Below, piece after piece: positions 8,745 through 17,154 of a stretch of DNA of 64,000 nt (position 1 is the stretch's first letter; every line of letters starts with the position of its first letter). The notes under the pieces are model-generated. The model saw only the letters and a list, made by a program, of their open reading frames with translations, was not told the origin of the DNA and searched no databases. Both the position numbers and the translations under genes were made by a program. The stretch comes from 9FT-COMBO-48-23 sp963754385 (GTDB taxonomy: Bacteria; Chloroflexota; Dehalococcoidia; GIF9; UBA5629). The DNA lies in NCBI GenBank assembly GCA_963754385.1, contig CAVWGE010000005.1:186001-250000 (forward strand), in the 5' to 3' direction.

Positions 8745-10172
8745 ATGAGGACTACGATGATTAAGTTCGGCACTGATGGCTGGCGGGCGGTTATCGCCGA
8801 GGACTTCACTTTCAACAATGTCCGGGCCTGCGCCCAGGGAGTAGCCAACTACTTAAGTCGGGCCAAGCTGGCTGAGCGCGGGCTGGTTATAGGCTATGAC
8901 ACCCGCTTCGCTTCCGAAGACTTCGCTGCCGCTGCCGCCGAGATAATTGCCGGCAACAAAATCAAGGTAAATCTGTGCTCCAAAGCAGCGCCGACGCCGG
9001 TGATAAGCTACACCGTCACCACCACAAAGTCAGCCGGCGGTATAATCATCACCGCCAGCCATAACCCAGGACGCTGGAACGGCTTCAAATACAAAGATGA
9101 AGCCGGAGCCAGCGCTCCGTCTGAGATCGCCGCAGAAATAGAAAAAAACGCCAACGAAGTCCTTTCCACAGGCGGGGTGAAGCGACTTTCCCTGGCTGAC
9201 GGCCTGAACAACGGGCTCATAACATACTTAGACCCGGACCCAGCGTACTTCAAGCAGTTAAAGCGGCTTGTTGACCTGGAAGCTATTCGCCGCAGTCATT
9301 TAAAGGTTATCGCCGACTCCATGTATGGGGCGGGCATTGGCTACTTCAAGGAGCTTCTCAAAGGTGGTGAAATAAAAGTCGTAGAGATTAACAATGAGCG
9401 CAATCCCTCTTTCCCCGGAATTCAACCCGAGCCGATCGCCAAGAACCTGACCAAGCTATCCAAATCAGTCAAAGAACAGAAGGCGGATGTAGGTCTGGCA
9501 AACGACGGCGATGCCGACAGAATCGGCATCGTTGATGAAAAAGGAAACTTCCTCAACCAGCTTCAGGTCTTCGCCTTGCTCGTACTTTATTTCCTGGAAG
9601 TCCGCGGTGAGCGAGGTGCCATAATCAAGACCTTGAGCGACACGGTGATGATTGACCGTCTGGGGAAGCTTTTCAACGTACCCGTCTACGAGACGCCGGT
9701 AGGCTTCAAATATGTAGCCCCGATGATGATGGAGAAGGATGCACTCATCGGCGGCGAGGAGAGCGGCGGCTACGGCTTCCGCGGTCATGTCCCTGAGCGC
9801 GATGGTATACTTGCCGGCCTGTATTTCCTCGACTTTATAATAAAGACAGGCAAGACACCGTCACAGCTATTGGACTATTTGTTCAGCAAGGTCGGCCCTC
9901 ACTATTATGACCGCATCGATGTTCATATCTCCACCGATGAACGCCAAGTGCTCTCTGACAAGCTAGCTAAGAGCGATGTCAGCTCCATCGCCGGCATAAA
10001 GGTAGCCAAACTGGATACTACCGACGGTTACAAATACTATCTGACTGATGACTCCTGGCTGCTCATCCGCTTCTCCGGCACCGAGCCGCTCATCCGCATC
10101 TATGCCGAGGGTCACACCACGGAACAGGTGCAGAAATTGCTTGACAGCGGCAAGAAACTGTTGGGGGTTTAA
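8745..10172 (+). CDS. Phosphoglucomutase/phosphomannomutase family protein
   Basis: Alpha-D-phosphohexomutase that interconverts hexose 1- and 6-phosphates. 475 residues. Seen: KFGTDGWR at the N-terminus, the catalytic serine loop TASHNPGRWNG (S105), the metal-binding loop NDGDADRIGIVDEKG (around residue 250), the sugar-binding GGEESGGYGF, and the C-terminal phosphate-binding RFSGTEPLIRIY. The ATG at 8745 is preceded by AAAGGGG; an in-frame ATG four codons later is an alternative. The next gene, a hexose-phosphate isomerase, starts 3 bases after the stop, giving a two-step sugar-phosphate module. Preference for glucose, mannose or glucosamine cannot be decided here. Confidence 0.93.
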   Translation: MRTTMIKFGTDGWRAVIAEDFTFNNVRACAQGVANYLSRAKLAERGLVIGYDTRFASEDFAAAAAEIIAGNKIKVNLCSKAAPTPVISYTVTTTKSAGGIIITASHNPGRWNGFKYKDEAGASAPSEIAAEIEKNANEVLSTGGVKRLSLADGLNNGLITYLDPDPAYFKQLKRLVDLEAIRRSHLKVIADSMYGAGIGYFKELLKGGEIKVVEINNERNPSFPGIQPEPIAKNLTKLSKSVKEQKADVGLANDGDADRIGIVDEKGNFLNQLQVFALLVLYFLEVRGERGAIIKTLSDTVMIDRLGKLFNVPVYETPVGFKYVAPMMMEKDALIGGEESGGYGFRGHVPERDGILAGLYFLDFIIKTGKTPSQLLDYLFSKVGPHYYDRIDVHISTDERQVLSDKLAKSDVSSIAGIKVAKLDTTDGYKYYLTDDSWLLIRFSGTEPLIRIYAEGHTTEQVQKLLDSGKKLLGV

Positions 10173-10175
10173 GAT

Positions 10176-11240
10176 ATGGTCAATTTAGACGACATGCAGG
10201 TATATAAGCGGCTCGACCCGGCAAACATGCTGGAGCATCTTCACGACTTGCCCCGGCAATGCCGCACTGCCTGGCGCAAGGCTAAAGATTTCAACTTATC
10301 CCAAGATTATGCCAGTATCGACAAAGTGGTTATTCTTGGCATGGGTGGCTCAGCCATAGGCGGTAGTTTGCTCCGCAATTTTGCTTCACGGCTAACCAGG
10401 CCCATTATATTCGTCAATCGGGACTATGACCTGCCAGCCTTTGTTGACGACAGGACACTGGTTATCGCCTCGAGCTATTCGGGAAATACCGAGGAAACGC
10501 TTTCTGCCTTTTCTCAGGCTCTGAAAGGCAAGTGCAAAAAGCTGGCCATGACCACCGGCGGCAAGCTGAAGGCTCTGGCTGAAGACGCCAAGGTGCCAGT
10601 TTTCCTTATAGACCTCGTTTCCCAACCCCGAGCCGCCCTGGGCTACAGCTTCATACCTCTGATAGCCTTCCTTCAAAAACTGGGCTTTCTCAAGGAGAAA
10701 ACGACAGAGGTCGAGGCAATGACTCAAGACCTTGAGAGGCTGCTGGGGGAGCTTAAGGAGACCGCACCCACAAGCTCAAATCGAGCCAAGCAGTTGGCTG
10801 TCAAGCTGCAGGGCAAAATAGCCGTGATTTACGGTGCCGGCATTCTCTCTGCGGTCGCCCGCCGCTGGAAGACACAGATTAACGAGAATAGCAAAGCCTG
10901 GGCTTTTCACGAGACCTTCCCTGAGCTCAACCACAACGCCGTTGTCGGCTACCAGTTCCCCTCAGAGCTGGCCTCCGAGGTCCATGTAGTCCTGCTCCGC
11001 TGCCCTTCTCTCCATCCACGAACCTTAATTCGCTACCAGGTAACCTCTGAGCTTCTGAAGCAAAAAAACATCAGTCATGAAATCATAGACAGCCAGAGCA
11101 AAGGGGAACTGAGCCAGATGATGAGCCTGATTTACCTCGGCGACTGGGCCAGCTATTACCTGGCAATCCTCAACGAGACAGACCCCACGCCGGTAAAAGC
11201 CATTGACTACCTGAAGAAGCGGCTGAGCGAAGCTAAGTAG
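10176..11240 (+). CDS. Bifunctional phosphoglucose/phosphomannose isomerase
   Basis: Interconverts glucose 6-phosphate or mannose 6-phosphate with fructose 6-phosphate. 354 residues with two SIS domains. Seen: LGMGGSAIGGSLL near 55-68, SSYSGNTEETLSA near 106 (sugar-phosphate-binding SIS loop) and the C-terminal ENSKAWAFHETFPELNHN with the conserved Glu/His. The length and HETFPELNHN fit the archaeal-like bifunctional PGI/PMI family rather than classical Pgi. It directly follows the phosphohexomutase gene and is probably in the same transcript. Confidence 0.93.
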   Translation: MVNLDDMQVYKRLDPANMLEHLHDLPRQCRTAWRKAKDFNLSQDYASIDKVVILGMGGSAIGGSLLRNFASRLTRPIIFVNRDYDLPAFVDDRTLVIASSYSGNTEETLSAFSQALKGKCKKLAMTTGGKLKALAEDAKVPVFLIDLVSQPRAALGYSFIPLIAFLQKLGFLKEKTTEVEAMTQDLERLLGELKETAPTSSNRAKQLAVKLQGKIAVIYGAGILSAVARRWKTQINENSKAWAFHETFPELNHNAVVGYQFPSELASEVHVVLLRCPSLHPRTLIRYQVTSELLKQKNISHEIIDSQSKGELSQMMSLIYLGDWASYYLAILNETDPTPVKAIDYLKKRLSEAK

Positions 11241-11318
11241 GCTTCGAGCGGCACATACGCCAAGATTATCAAAAACCCAATCGCTGTTATTGATGCCAAT
11301 CGATAAAAGGAGGTCTAT

Positions 11319-11654
11319 ATGAGACCAAAGATATTTCTTATCCAATCCGAAGGGCTGGGTAGAGGTGATGAGCAATTAGGCTCGATACTTATGATTAACT
11401 TTCTTCGCTTGCTCGGTGAAAGCCAGGACAAGCCCAGCGGCATGATATTCTGGAATACCGGAGTACGCCTGCTGTGTCAAGGCTCCAAATTGCTGGAACC
11501 CTTGAAACGGCTTGAGAAACAGGGGGTGGAGCTTCTTGCCTGCACCACCTGCCTTGAATACTTCGAGCTGACGGACAAGCTGGCAGTCGGCAAACCGACG
11601 AACATGGTGAAAACCATCCAGGCCATGCTGGATAGCGATATCGTCAGCCTGTAA
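11319..11654 (+). CDS. YedF-like DsrE-family protein (C-terminal domain only)
   Basis: 111 residues. The sequence matches the C-terminal DsrE-like half of YedF proteins: LGRGDEQLGSILM, FWNTGVRLLCQGSKLLEPL, LEKQGVELLACTTCLEYF. Full YedF proteins carry an N-terminal TusA/SirA-like sulfur-carrier domain that is absent here. YedF is associated with selenium metabolism in many bacteria, but its reaction is not established. The CTTC pair may be the reactive site. AAAGGAGG lies 7 bases before the ATG. A 78-base gap follows the isomerase, so it may be the last gene of that transcript. Confidence 0.78.
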   Translation: MRPKIFLIQSEGLGRGDEQLGSILMINFLRLLGESQDKPSGMIFWNTGVRLLCQGSKLLEPLKRLEKQGVELLACTTCLEYFELTDKLAVGKPTNMVKTIQAMLDSDIVSL

Positions 11655-11687
11655 CTTACAGGCAGAACAGCATCTCGGTGCGTTTAT

Positions 11688-11716
11688 TTGATTGCAGAGA
11701 ATGATGAGTGTAAAAT
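11688..11716 (+). promoter_or_regulatory. Sigma-70-type promoter for the thioesterase gene
   Basis: TTGATT (11688-11693), 17-base spacer, TAAAAT (11711-11716). Transcription would start near 11723, leaving a leader of about 58 bases before the ATG at 11781. Predicted from sequence only. Confidence 0.5.
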
Positions 11717-11780
11717 AAAGGCTGTTCTACATAAGGCGTTATATCAGGCGCCGTCTAAGTTTATATAACTGGCAATACGG

Positions 11781-12212
11781 ATGCTCAAAGAAACAAGCAT
11801 TTCCCACCTAATAAGACCCGAGGACCTTCAACATCATGGAACTTTGTTCGCCGGACGGATGGCAGAATGGTTTGTTGAGACATGTTTTGTGGCCGCCAGC
11901 CGCCTGCTAGGAAGGCCCGAGGACGTATTTTGTATTCAAATCCACGGAATTTCTTTCAAGAAGCCGGCTAATAATGGAGATATCGTGGATATAAAGGCTA
12001 GGGTAGCGCTTCTTGGCCCAACAAGCATCACCGTCTACGCTCAAGCACTCGTCAACGAGGACGAAACTCCAGCGGTCTCAGGCATGATAACCTTTGTCAC
12101 TATTGATAAAGAGGGAAAGCCTTACAAGCACGGTTTAAAACTGCCACAAGAGTATATCGCACAAAACTGGGAAATTCACCAGGAAGCTCTCAAAATCAGA
12201 GGACGAAAATAA
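11781..12212 (+). CDS. Acyl-CoA thioesterase (hotdog fold)
   Basis: 143 residues, a single hotdog domain of the cytosolic acyl-CoA thioesterase (YciA/BACH-like) group that splits acyl-CoA to free acid and CoA. Seen: HLIRPEDLQHHGTLFAGRMAEW near residues 9-30, where the N/H-x-GT-x-F-x-G pattern carries the catalytic helix, and VDIKARVALLGPTSITVYAQA in the second half. The chain length accepted is not visible. It stands alone behind its own promoter and ends 48 bases before the convergent rpsI stop. Confidence 0.87.
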   Translation: MLKETSISHLIRPEDLQHHGTLFAGRMAEWFVETCFVAASRLLGRPEDVFCIQIHGISFKKPANNGDIVDIKARVALLGPTSITVYAQALVNEDETPAVSGMITFVTIDKEGKPYKHGLKLPQEYIAQNWEIHQEALKIRGRK

Positions 12213-12229
12213 TCCCTCAAGCATGATGT

Positions 12230-12246
12230 GAAGACTTGCTGTCTTC
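12230..12246. terminator. Small hairpin between convergent operons
   Basis: GAAGAC-TTGCT-GTCTTC, a 6-bp stem with a 5-base loop between the thioesterase stop and the convergent rpsI stop. There is no clear U-run on either strand, so it is at best a weak bidirectional terminator. Confidence 0.25.
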
Positions 12247-12260
12247 TCGGCTTGCAATCT

Positions 12261-12659
12261 TTACCGCTTGGTATATTGAGGAGCTTTGCGGGCGCGCTTG
12301 AGTCCGTACTTCTTGCGCTCTTTGACGCGGGAATCGCGGGTTAGCAGCCCTTCCTGACGCAGCAGAGGTTTGAACTGCTCATTAGCTTTAACCAAGGCGC
12401 GAGCAATGCCATGGCGAATAGCTTCAGCCTGCCCGCTGACACCACCGCCAATCACCTTGACTTCAACATTAAACTTACCCACAGTCTCAGTGGCTACGAA
12501 TGGGCGTTCAATGTTGCGGCGATGCTCAAAGCGAGGGAAAAGCTCCTGGTAGGGTTTACCGTTGACAATAATCTCCCCCTTGCCTCCTGAGAACAGCTTC
12601 ACCTGCGCTATGGCGCATTTGCGCTTGCCTGTACCGCGGTCATAAGTCTGAGTAGTCAC
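12261..12659 (-). CDS. rpsI: 30S ribosomal protein S9
   Basis: Small-subunit head protein whose C-terminal tail reaches the P-site tRNA. 132 residues, normal length. Seen: TGKRKCAIAQVKL at the start, GGGVSGQAEAIRHGIARAL in the middle and the basic end with the conserved KKYGLKRARKAPQYTKR. Last gene of the superoperon. Its ATG overlaps the rplM stop by 4 bases, so the two are translationally coupled. Confidence 0.98.
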   Translation of the reverse strand: MTTQTYDRGTGKRKCAIAQVKLFSGGKGEIIVNGKPYQELFPRFEHRRNIERPFVATETVGKFNVEVKVIGGGVSGQAEAIRHGIARALVKANEQFKPLLRQEGLLTRDSRVKERKKYGLKRARKAPQYTKR

Positions 12660-13105
12660 GAGATTTCACTCCCTTTTGCAGTTGTTTTCATGCCAGCAAC
12701 CTGTGCCTGATGAGGATGGCTATCGCCGGCATAAACCTTTAGCTTTTTAAACATGGCTCTACCCAACCGGTTATGCGGCAACATGCCTTTAACCGCGTGC
12801 TCAATCACTCTGGTAGGGTGAGCAGCCAGCATCTTTTCGAAAGTCTCAGCTTTTAGACCGCCAGGGTAGCCTGAATGCCGATAGTATGTTTTCTGCTTGG
12901 CTTTTTTCCCGGTAACTCTAACCTTAGCGGCGTTGAGCACAATGACATAGTCGCCGGTATCTAGATATGGAACGTATATCGGCTTATTCTTACCCGTGAG
13001 CAAGTTTGCTACCTGGGTGGCGAGCCTGCCTAAGGTCTTCCCGGAAGCATCGATAACATGCCACTGGCGTTCGACATCTTTAGCTTTAGTTGAATAGGTC
13101 TTCAT
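12656..13105 (-). CDS. rplM: 50S ribosomal protein L13
   Basis: Large-subunit assembly protein. 149 residues. Seen: WHVIDASGKTLGRLATQVA, then NKPIYVPYLDTGDYVIVLNA, YRHSGYPGG and HAVKGMLPHNRLGR, all signature L13 blocks. Overlaps truA upstream and rpsI downstream by 4 bases each. The rplM-rpsI pair closing the alpha operon is a common arrangement. Confidence 0.98.
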   Translation of the reverse strand: MKTYSTKAKDVERQWHVIDASGKTLGRLATQVANLLTGKNKPIYVPYLDTGDYVIVLNAAKVRVTGKKAKQKTYYRHSGYPGGLKAETFEKMLAAHPTRVIEHAVKGMLPHNRLGRAMFKKLKVYAGDSHPHQAQVAGMKTTAKGSEIS

Positions 13106-13878
13106 ATTGCCAGCTCCAGATTGCCGGGGTAATTAACTTTGGTAAGACAAAGACCATAAGCCGGAGCGGTTGGCCCGGCCAGGCCCAGCCTCTTTGCCTC
13201 CATAATCTCCTGAAATTCCTCAAGTCCTACTTTATCCAGTCCTACCCTTATTAGCAAGCCCACTGTATTACGAACCTGGTGAGGCAGAAAAGAATTGCCC
13301 GTCATGTGATAAGTGACCAGGTCATCCTCCTTTGCCACCCCGGCATCATATACAGTACGCACCGTGCTTCTTAGCTTACCCAAAGCGGTAGCGAATGAGG
13401 CGAAGTCTTGTTCGCCTTCGAGAAATTTACATGCCTTATTCATAACTCTAATATTCAACTTCTTGGGCACAAAATAAGCAAAACCCTCGAATAGAGGCGA
13501 CCGAGTTGAACTATTCAAAATGTAATAATCATATTCTCGGCTCATAGCATCACGCCTAACATTAAAATCCATATCCACCTCACAAGCGCCTTTAACCGCA
13601 ATGTCCCTCGGCAGATAGTAGTTTAAAGCCTTAACAAGCGTCTGTGGAGACAGGGCAGACTTAGTCCGGAAGCTAACTACCTGACCTACGGCATGTACGC
13701 CGGTGTCAGTCCGGCTGGCAGCAATCACACGGCTGCTTTCGCCGGTAAGCCTCCGTATGGCCCGCTCCAGTTCAGCCTGAATCGTCGGCAGCTTAGGCTG
13801 CCACTGGAAGCCATAATAATTTCTGCCATCATACTCCACAACCAGAACTATCTTGTTAAAACTGTTAAAGAGCTTCAC
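13102..13878 (-). CDS. truA: tRNA pseudouridine(38-40) synthase
   Basis: Converts uridines 38-40 of tRNA anticodon arms to pseudouridine. 258 residues. Seen: VEYDGRNYYGFQWQP at the N-terminus, the catalytic-aspartate loop SRTDTGVHAVGQV, and GNSFLPHQVRNTVGLLIRVG in the C-terminal domain. It starts with GTG, 15 bases after rplQ. It sits in the usual slot between rplQ and rplM. Confidence 0.96.
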   Translation of the reverse strand: MKLFNSFNKIVLVVEYDGRNYYGFQWQPKLPTIQAELERAIRRLTGESSRVIAASRTDTGVHAVGQVVSFRTKSALSPQTLVKALNYYLPRDIAVKGACEVDMDFNVRRDAMSREYDYYILNSSTRSPLFEGFAYFVPKKLNIRVMNKACKFLEGEQDFASFATALGKLRSTVRTVYDAGVAKEDDLVTYHMTGNSFLPHQVRNTVGLLIRVGLDKVGLEEFQEIMEAKRLGLAGPTAPAYGLCLTKVNYPGNLELAI

Positions 13879-13893
13879 CGATACGGTTTCTTG

Positions 13894-14247
13894 TTATTCT
13901 ACCATCTCAACCTGGGCTTGCCGCGCTGCATCACCGACCCTCCGCCCCAGCTTGATTATCCGCGTATAACCTCCAGGACGTTCCATATACCGGGGTGCAA
14001 GCTCATTGAATATCTTGTCAATAAGCTTCTCATCAGTAACAAAAGCCAGAGCTCGACGCCGCGAAGCCAGACTGCCTTCCTTCCCCAGAGTAATCATCTT
14101 CTCGGCCAGGCCCCGAATCTCCTTTGCCTTAGCCTCAGTGGTGACGATTTTATTATATTTAATCAAATCAGCCACCAAGTTGCGGTACAAAGCCCAACGG
14201 TGCGCTGTAGGTCTGCTCAGTTTTCGTCCGGCTACACGATGTCTCAA
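13894..14247 (-). CDS. rplQ: 50S ribosomal protein L17
   Basis: 117 residues. Seen: MRHRVAGRKLSRPTAHRWAL with the usual N-terminal block, TTEAKAKEIRGLAEKMITLG, and the C-terminal GGYTRIIKLGRRVGDAA. Its start overlaps the rpoA stop by 4 bases. L17 lies near the polypeptide exit tunnel. Confidence 0.98.
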   Translation of the reverse strand: MRHRVAGRKLSRPTAHRWALYRNLVADLIKYNKIVTTEAKAKEIRGLAEKMITLGKEGSLASRRRALAFVTDEKLIDKIFNELAPRYMERPGGYTRIIKLGRRVGDAARQAQVEMVE

Positions 14248-15269
14248 TCCTTAACCTTCCCTTCAATGTCTTCAGCGCTTTCGTCTTTTTCAGAAGCTGA
14301 GGCTTTTGATGCCCTCTTCTTTTCCTTTTTTTCCTTAGCCTCGGGAATGAAAGGCAGGTCAAGCCGTTTAAGAGCTGCCTCTACTTCTTCCTTAGATTTG
14401 GCTCCGAAGCCGGCTAAGCCACCTAGACCGTCTAGACCTCTTTCCAGAATCTGACCCAAAGTGGTAACACCACCTCTTCTTAAGCTGTTATAGGTATGTG
14501 TGGATAAATTCAACTGGTCCAGAGGCATCAGGTATTGCTCCGGTGGAATCAGCCGCTGCCATGCCACTTCGGCTCCCTCCTGTGTAATGGCTCTGGCCAG
14601 TTCACGGAAGCAACCAAACTGCTCTATAAGGATAGCTGCGCTCTGACTAACTGCCTCTATCGGGGATACGGAGCCATCAGTCCAAACTTCCATGATGAGT
14701 TTCTCCTGATTACTCCCCTCTCTAAGGCTGCTAGGCTCAACCAGGAAATTGACCTTACGAACCGGGGTGAAAATAGCATCTATGGGAATCGTCCCAATAG
14801 GCAGGCTATCGCTGGAGCTTGCTGGCACATAGCCTCTACCTATCTCAACGTTAAGCTCGACACTGAGTTTAGCCTTTGGAGAGTCCAGGGTAGCCAGATA
14901 ATGCTCGGGGTTAACGATTTCGAAATCCGCCGATGGCTTAATGTCACCGGCAAAGACTTGCACTTCTCCCCCAACCTCCAATCTCAACCTCCCGGAGCGC
15001 TGTGCAAGATGACGAAGGCGTATTTCCTTGACGTTAAGCAGAAAATCTATTATATCCTCTTTAACATGGGGGACTGTTGAGAATTCATGTTGGATACCCT
15101 CAATAATGACCCAGGTTATTGCAGCACCGGGCAAAGAGCTAAGAAGCACCCTGCGCATGGCATTACCTAATGTAACTCCGAAACCCTTCTCCACAGGTTC
15201 GGCAACAAAACGGCCATAGGTTTCAGTGCTTTCAACACATTCTACCTTTGGCAATGCTAATCCAGCCAA
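14244..15269 (-). CDS. rpoA: RNA polymerase alpha subunit
   Basis: Assembles RNA polymerase through its N-terminal domain and contacts UP elements and activators through its C-terminal domain. 341 residues. Seen: EPVEKGFGVTLGNAMRRVLLSSLPGAA (alpha dimer domain), LPIGTIPIDAIFTPVRKVNF, and the C-terminal helix-hairpin-helix region LNLSTHTYNSLRRGGVTTLGQ with GFGAKSKEEVEAALKRLDL. A charged tail of about 30 residues follows (KEKKEKKRASKAS...), longer than in E. coli. Cotranscribed with rpsD and rplQ. Confidence 0.98.
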   Translation of the reverse strand: MAGLALPKVECVESTETYGRFVAEPVEKGFGVTLGNAMRRVLLSSLPGAAITWVIIEGIQHEFSTVPHVKEDIIDFLLNVKEIRLRHLAQRSGRLRLEVGGEVQVFAGDIKPSADFEIVNPEHYLATLDSPKAKLSVELNVEIGRGYVPASSSDSLPIGTIPIDAIFTPVRKVNFLVEPSSLREGSNQEKLIMEVWTDGSVSPIEAVSQSAAILIEQFGCFRELARAITQEGAEVAWQRLIPPEQYLMPLDQLNLSTHTYNSLRRGGVTTLGQILERGLDGLGGLAGFGAKSKEEVEAALKRLDLPFIPEAKEKKEKKRASKASASEKDESAEDIEGKVKD

Positions 15270-15278
15270 GAAGCCTCC

Positions 15279-15911
15279 TTAACGAGAATAGTACTCGACA
15301 ATAACTTTTTCATTAAACTTAACTTCAATATCCTCACCAGTTGGCAGGTTAACGACTCGAGCAGCCAGTTTTTCTTTATCCAGAGCCAGCCAGCCAGGAA
15401 CGGTTCTGCCCTCGATTTCCTGAACGAGCGCTTTGTAATATCCAGTTTTGGTACTACTTTCTCGCCAGGCAATAGCATCACCGGGCTTCACCAGACAGGA
15501 GGGGATATCCGTCTTGCGACCGTTTAAGAGAAAGTGACCATGACGTACCAGCTGTCTGGCCTGAGAGCGAGAGCTGGCAAAGCCTAAACGGTAAACCACA
15601 TTGTCTAACCGTCTCTCTAGCAAAACTAAGAGGTTCTCGCCAGTTATGCCGGGAAGCCTTTCCGCCTCAGCAAAGAATTTGCGGAATTGCCGTTCCAAAA
15701 GTCCGTAACTATAGCGAGCCTTTTGCTTCTCCTGTAACTGAAGCCCGCGGTCAGACTTCTTTGGGCGCCGCTTTCTAATACCAGTATACCCAGGGGGAAC
15801 ATCTCTGCGCTCCACAGCACATTTGGAAGTAAAACACCTATCCCCCTTAAGCATTAATTTGTCGCCAACACGACGACATAAACGACAAGTGGCCTGTGTA
15901 TACCGTCCCAT
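15279..15911 (-). CDS. rpsD: 30S ribosomal protein S4 (zinc-type)
   Basis: Primary 16S rRNA-binding assembly protein. 210 residues. The N-terminus keeps four cysteines (CRLCRR..., then C30 and C34 around KGDRCFTSKCAVER), the zinc-binding form of S4. Seen also: EKQKARYSYGLLERQFRKF and the S4 RNA-binding domain LDNVVYRLGFASSRSQARQLVRHGHFLLNG. Starts 2 bases after rpsK ends. In other bacteria S4 can repress the alpha operon; no such leader was identified here. Confidence 0.98.
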   Translation of the reverse strand: MGRYTQATCRLCRRVGDKLMLKGDRCFTSKCAVERRDVPPGYTGIRKRRPKKSDRGLQLQEKQKARYSYGLLERQFRKFFAEAERLPGITGENLLVLLERRLDNVVYRLGFASSRSQARQLVRHGHFLLNGRKTDIPSCLVKPGDAIAWRESSTKTGYYKALVQEIEGRTVPGWLALDKEKLAARVVNLPTGEDIEVKFNEKVIVEYYSR

Positions 15912-15913
15912 TT

Positions 15914-16306
15914 CTACACTCGCCTTCTTTTACGAGGCCGGCAACCGTTATGCGGAACAGGAGTCACATCCTTAATCCCAGTAACCAAAATCCCTGAAGC
16001 CTGGATGGCTCGAATCGCTGCCTCGCGACCGCTACCAGGTCCTCGGACATATACCTCAACCTGACGCAAACCATGTTCCTTAGCTTTCTGAGCAGCACCC
16101 TGTGCCGCCAATTGAGCCGCATAGGGCGTACCTTTTCGAGACCCTTTGAACCCGGCTGTGCCGGGACTTCCCCAGGCGATAACATTGCCTTTCTGGTCAG
16201 TAAGAGTAATGATTGTATTATTAAAGGTAGATTGGATATAAACCTTACCTTCAGCAATATGCTTGCGCTCTCGCCTTCTTACTCCAGTTTTCCTCTTCTT
16301 AGGCAT
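15914..16306 (-). CDS. rpsK: 30S ribosomal protein S11
   Basis: Platform protein near the mRNA exit site. 130 residues. Seen: GKVYIQSTFNNTIITLTDQKGNV, the glycine-rich GSPGTAGFKGSRKGTPYAAQLAA and the C-terminal DVTPVPHNGCRPRKRRRV. Placed between rpsM and rpsD as expected. Confidence 0.98.
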   Translation of the reverse strand: MPKKRKTGVRRRERKHIAEGKVYIQSTFNNTIITLTDQKGNVIAWGSPGTAGFKGSRKGTPYAAQLAAQGAAQKAKEHGLRQVEVYVRGPGSGREAAIRAIQASGILVTGIKDVTPVPHNGCRPRKRRRV

Positions 16307-16323
16307 ATCCTTCCATCACTCCT

Positions 16324-16713
16324 TTATTTCTTAGTCGCTCCACGCTTTTGCCCGCGGCCAGCCACTGTCTTGCGAAGACCACGCTTTGTCCGAGCATTTG
16401 TTCGCGTCCGCTGCCCTCGAACCGGCAAGCCGCGACGATGCCTGAGACCTCGATAACTACCGATTTCAATAAGCCGCTTAATATTAAGATTAATTTCCTT
16501 CCGAAGCCCGCCTTCTACTTTATATTCTTTATCGATAATCTCGCGAATACGGCTGACCTCTTGCTCGCTAAGGTCCTTTACCTTGGTATCAGGGCTTATA
16601 CCACTGGAAGATAAAATCCGGCGGCTTGAAGCAGGGCCGATGCCATAGATATACTGTAAGGAAATCTCAACCCTTTTATCTTTTGGAATGTCCACACCAG
16701 CGATACGTGCCAT
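16324..16713 (-). CDS. rpsM: 30S ribosomal protein S13
   Basis: Head protein contacting tRNA and forming the intersubunit bridge. 129 residues. Seen: MARIAGVDIPKDKRVEISLQYIYGIG, the HhH-like block and the C-terminal RGLRHRRGLPVRGQRTRTNARTKRG. GGAG precedes the ATG. Starts 17 bases after rpmJ. Confidence 0.98.
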   Translation of the reverse strand: MARIAGVDIPKDKRVEISLQYIYGIGPASSRRILSSSGISPDTKVKDLSEQEVSRIREIIDKEYKVEGGLRKEINLNIKRLIEIGSYRGLRHRRGLPVRGQRTRTNARTKRGLRKTVAGRGQKRGATKK

Positions 16714-16730
16714 ATCTCATTACTCCTGCG

Positions 16731-16844
16731 TTATCCTTGGCGCTGCTTATGCTTGGGGTTCTGACAAATAACCCGAACTACTCCACGGCGCCTGACAATC
16801 TTACATTTATCGCACCGACGCTTGACAGAAGAACGTACTTTCAT
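16731..16844 (-). CDS. rpmJ: 50S ribosomal protein L36
   Basis: A 37-codon gene found by reading the gap between rpsM and infA. It begins MKVRSSVKRRCDKC and ends CQNPKHKQRQG. The zinc ligands of the classic C-x2-C...C...H form of L36 (C11, C14, C27, H32) are present. Position infA-rpmJ-rpsM is the standard one. A 79-base gap separates it from infA, larger than other gaps in this operon. Confidence 0.95.
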   Translation of the reverse strand: MKVRSSVKRRCDKCKIVRRRGVVRVICQNPKHKQRQG

Positions 16845-16923
16845 AATTTAACTACCTTAAATTTCAAAAAACTTTATAATAATAAACCTTATCGACACTT
16901 ATGTCAAACGTAAATTCCCATGA

Positions 16924-17142
16924 CTACTTAAACCGATAGGTGATTCTCCCCCGCTTTAAATCATAAGGCGAAAGCTCCACAAGCACTTTGTCCGCTGGCA
17001 AAATCCTGATATAATGCTTCCTCATTTTACCCGAGATATGGGCTAAAACCTCATGCCCGTTAGGCAATTCCACACGAAATGTAGCATTAGGTAATGATTC
17101 AATCACCGTGCCTTCAACCTCTATTGCTTCTTTCTTAGGCAT
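16924..17142 (-). CDS. infA: Translation initiation factor IF-1
   Basis: Single OB-fold protein that binds the A site during initiation. 72 residues, exact family length. Seen: VEGTVIESLPNATFRVELPNGHEVLAHISGKMRKHYIRI and the C-terminal VLVELSPYDLKRGRITYRFK. It lies between map and rpmJ. Confidence 0.98.
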   Translation of the reverse strand: MPKKEAIEVEGTVIESLPNATFRVELPNGHEVLAHISGKMRKHYIRILPADKVLVELSPYDLKRGRITYRFK

Positions 17143-17154
17143 GTTACACTTCTA

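Noticed and set aside
13693..14454. 253-codon open frame on the + strand
   Set aside because: It lies antisense to truA, rplQ and the end of rpoA, all firmly identified, and its translation has no recognisable domain.
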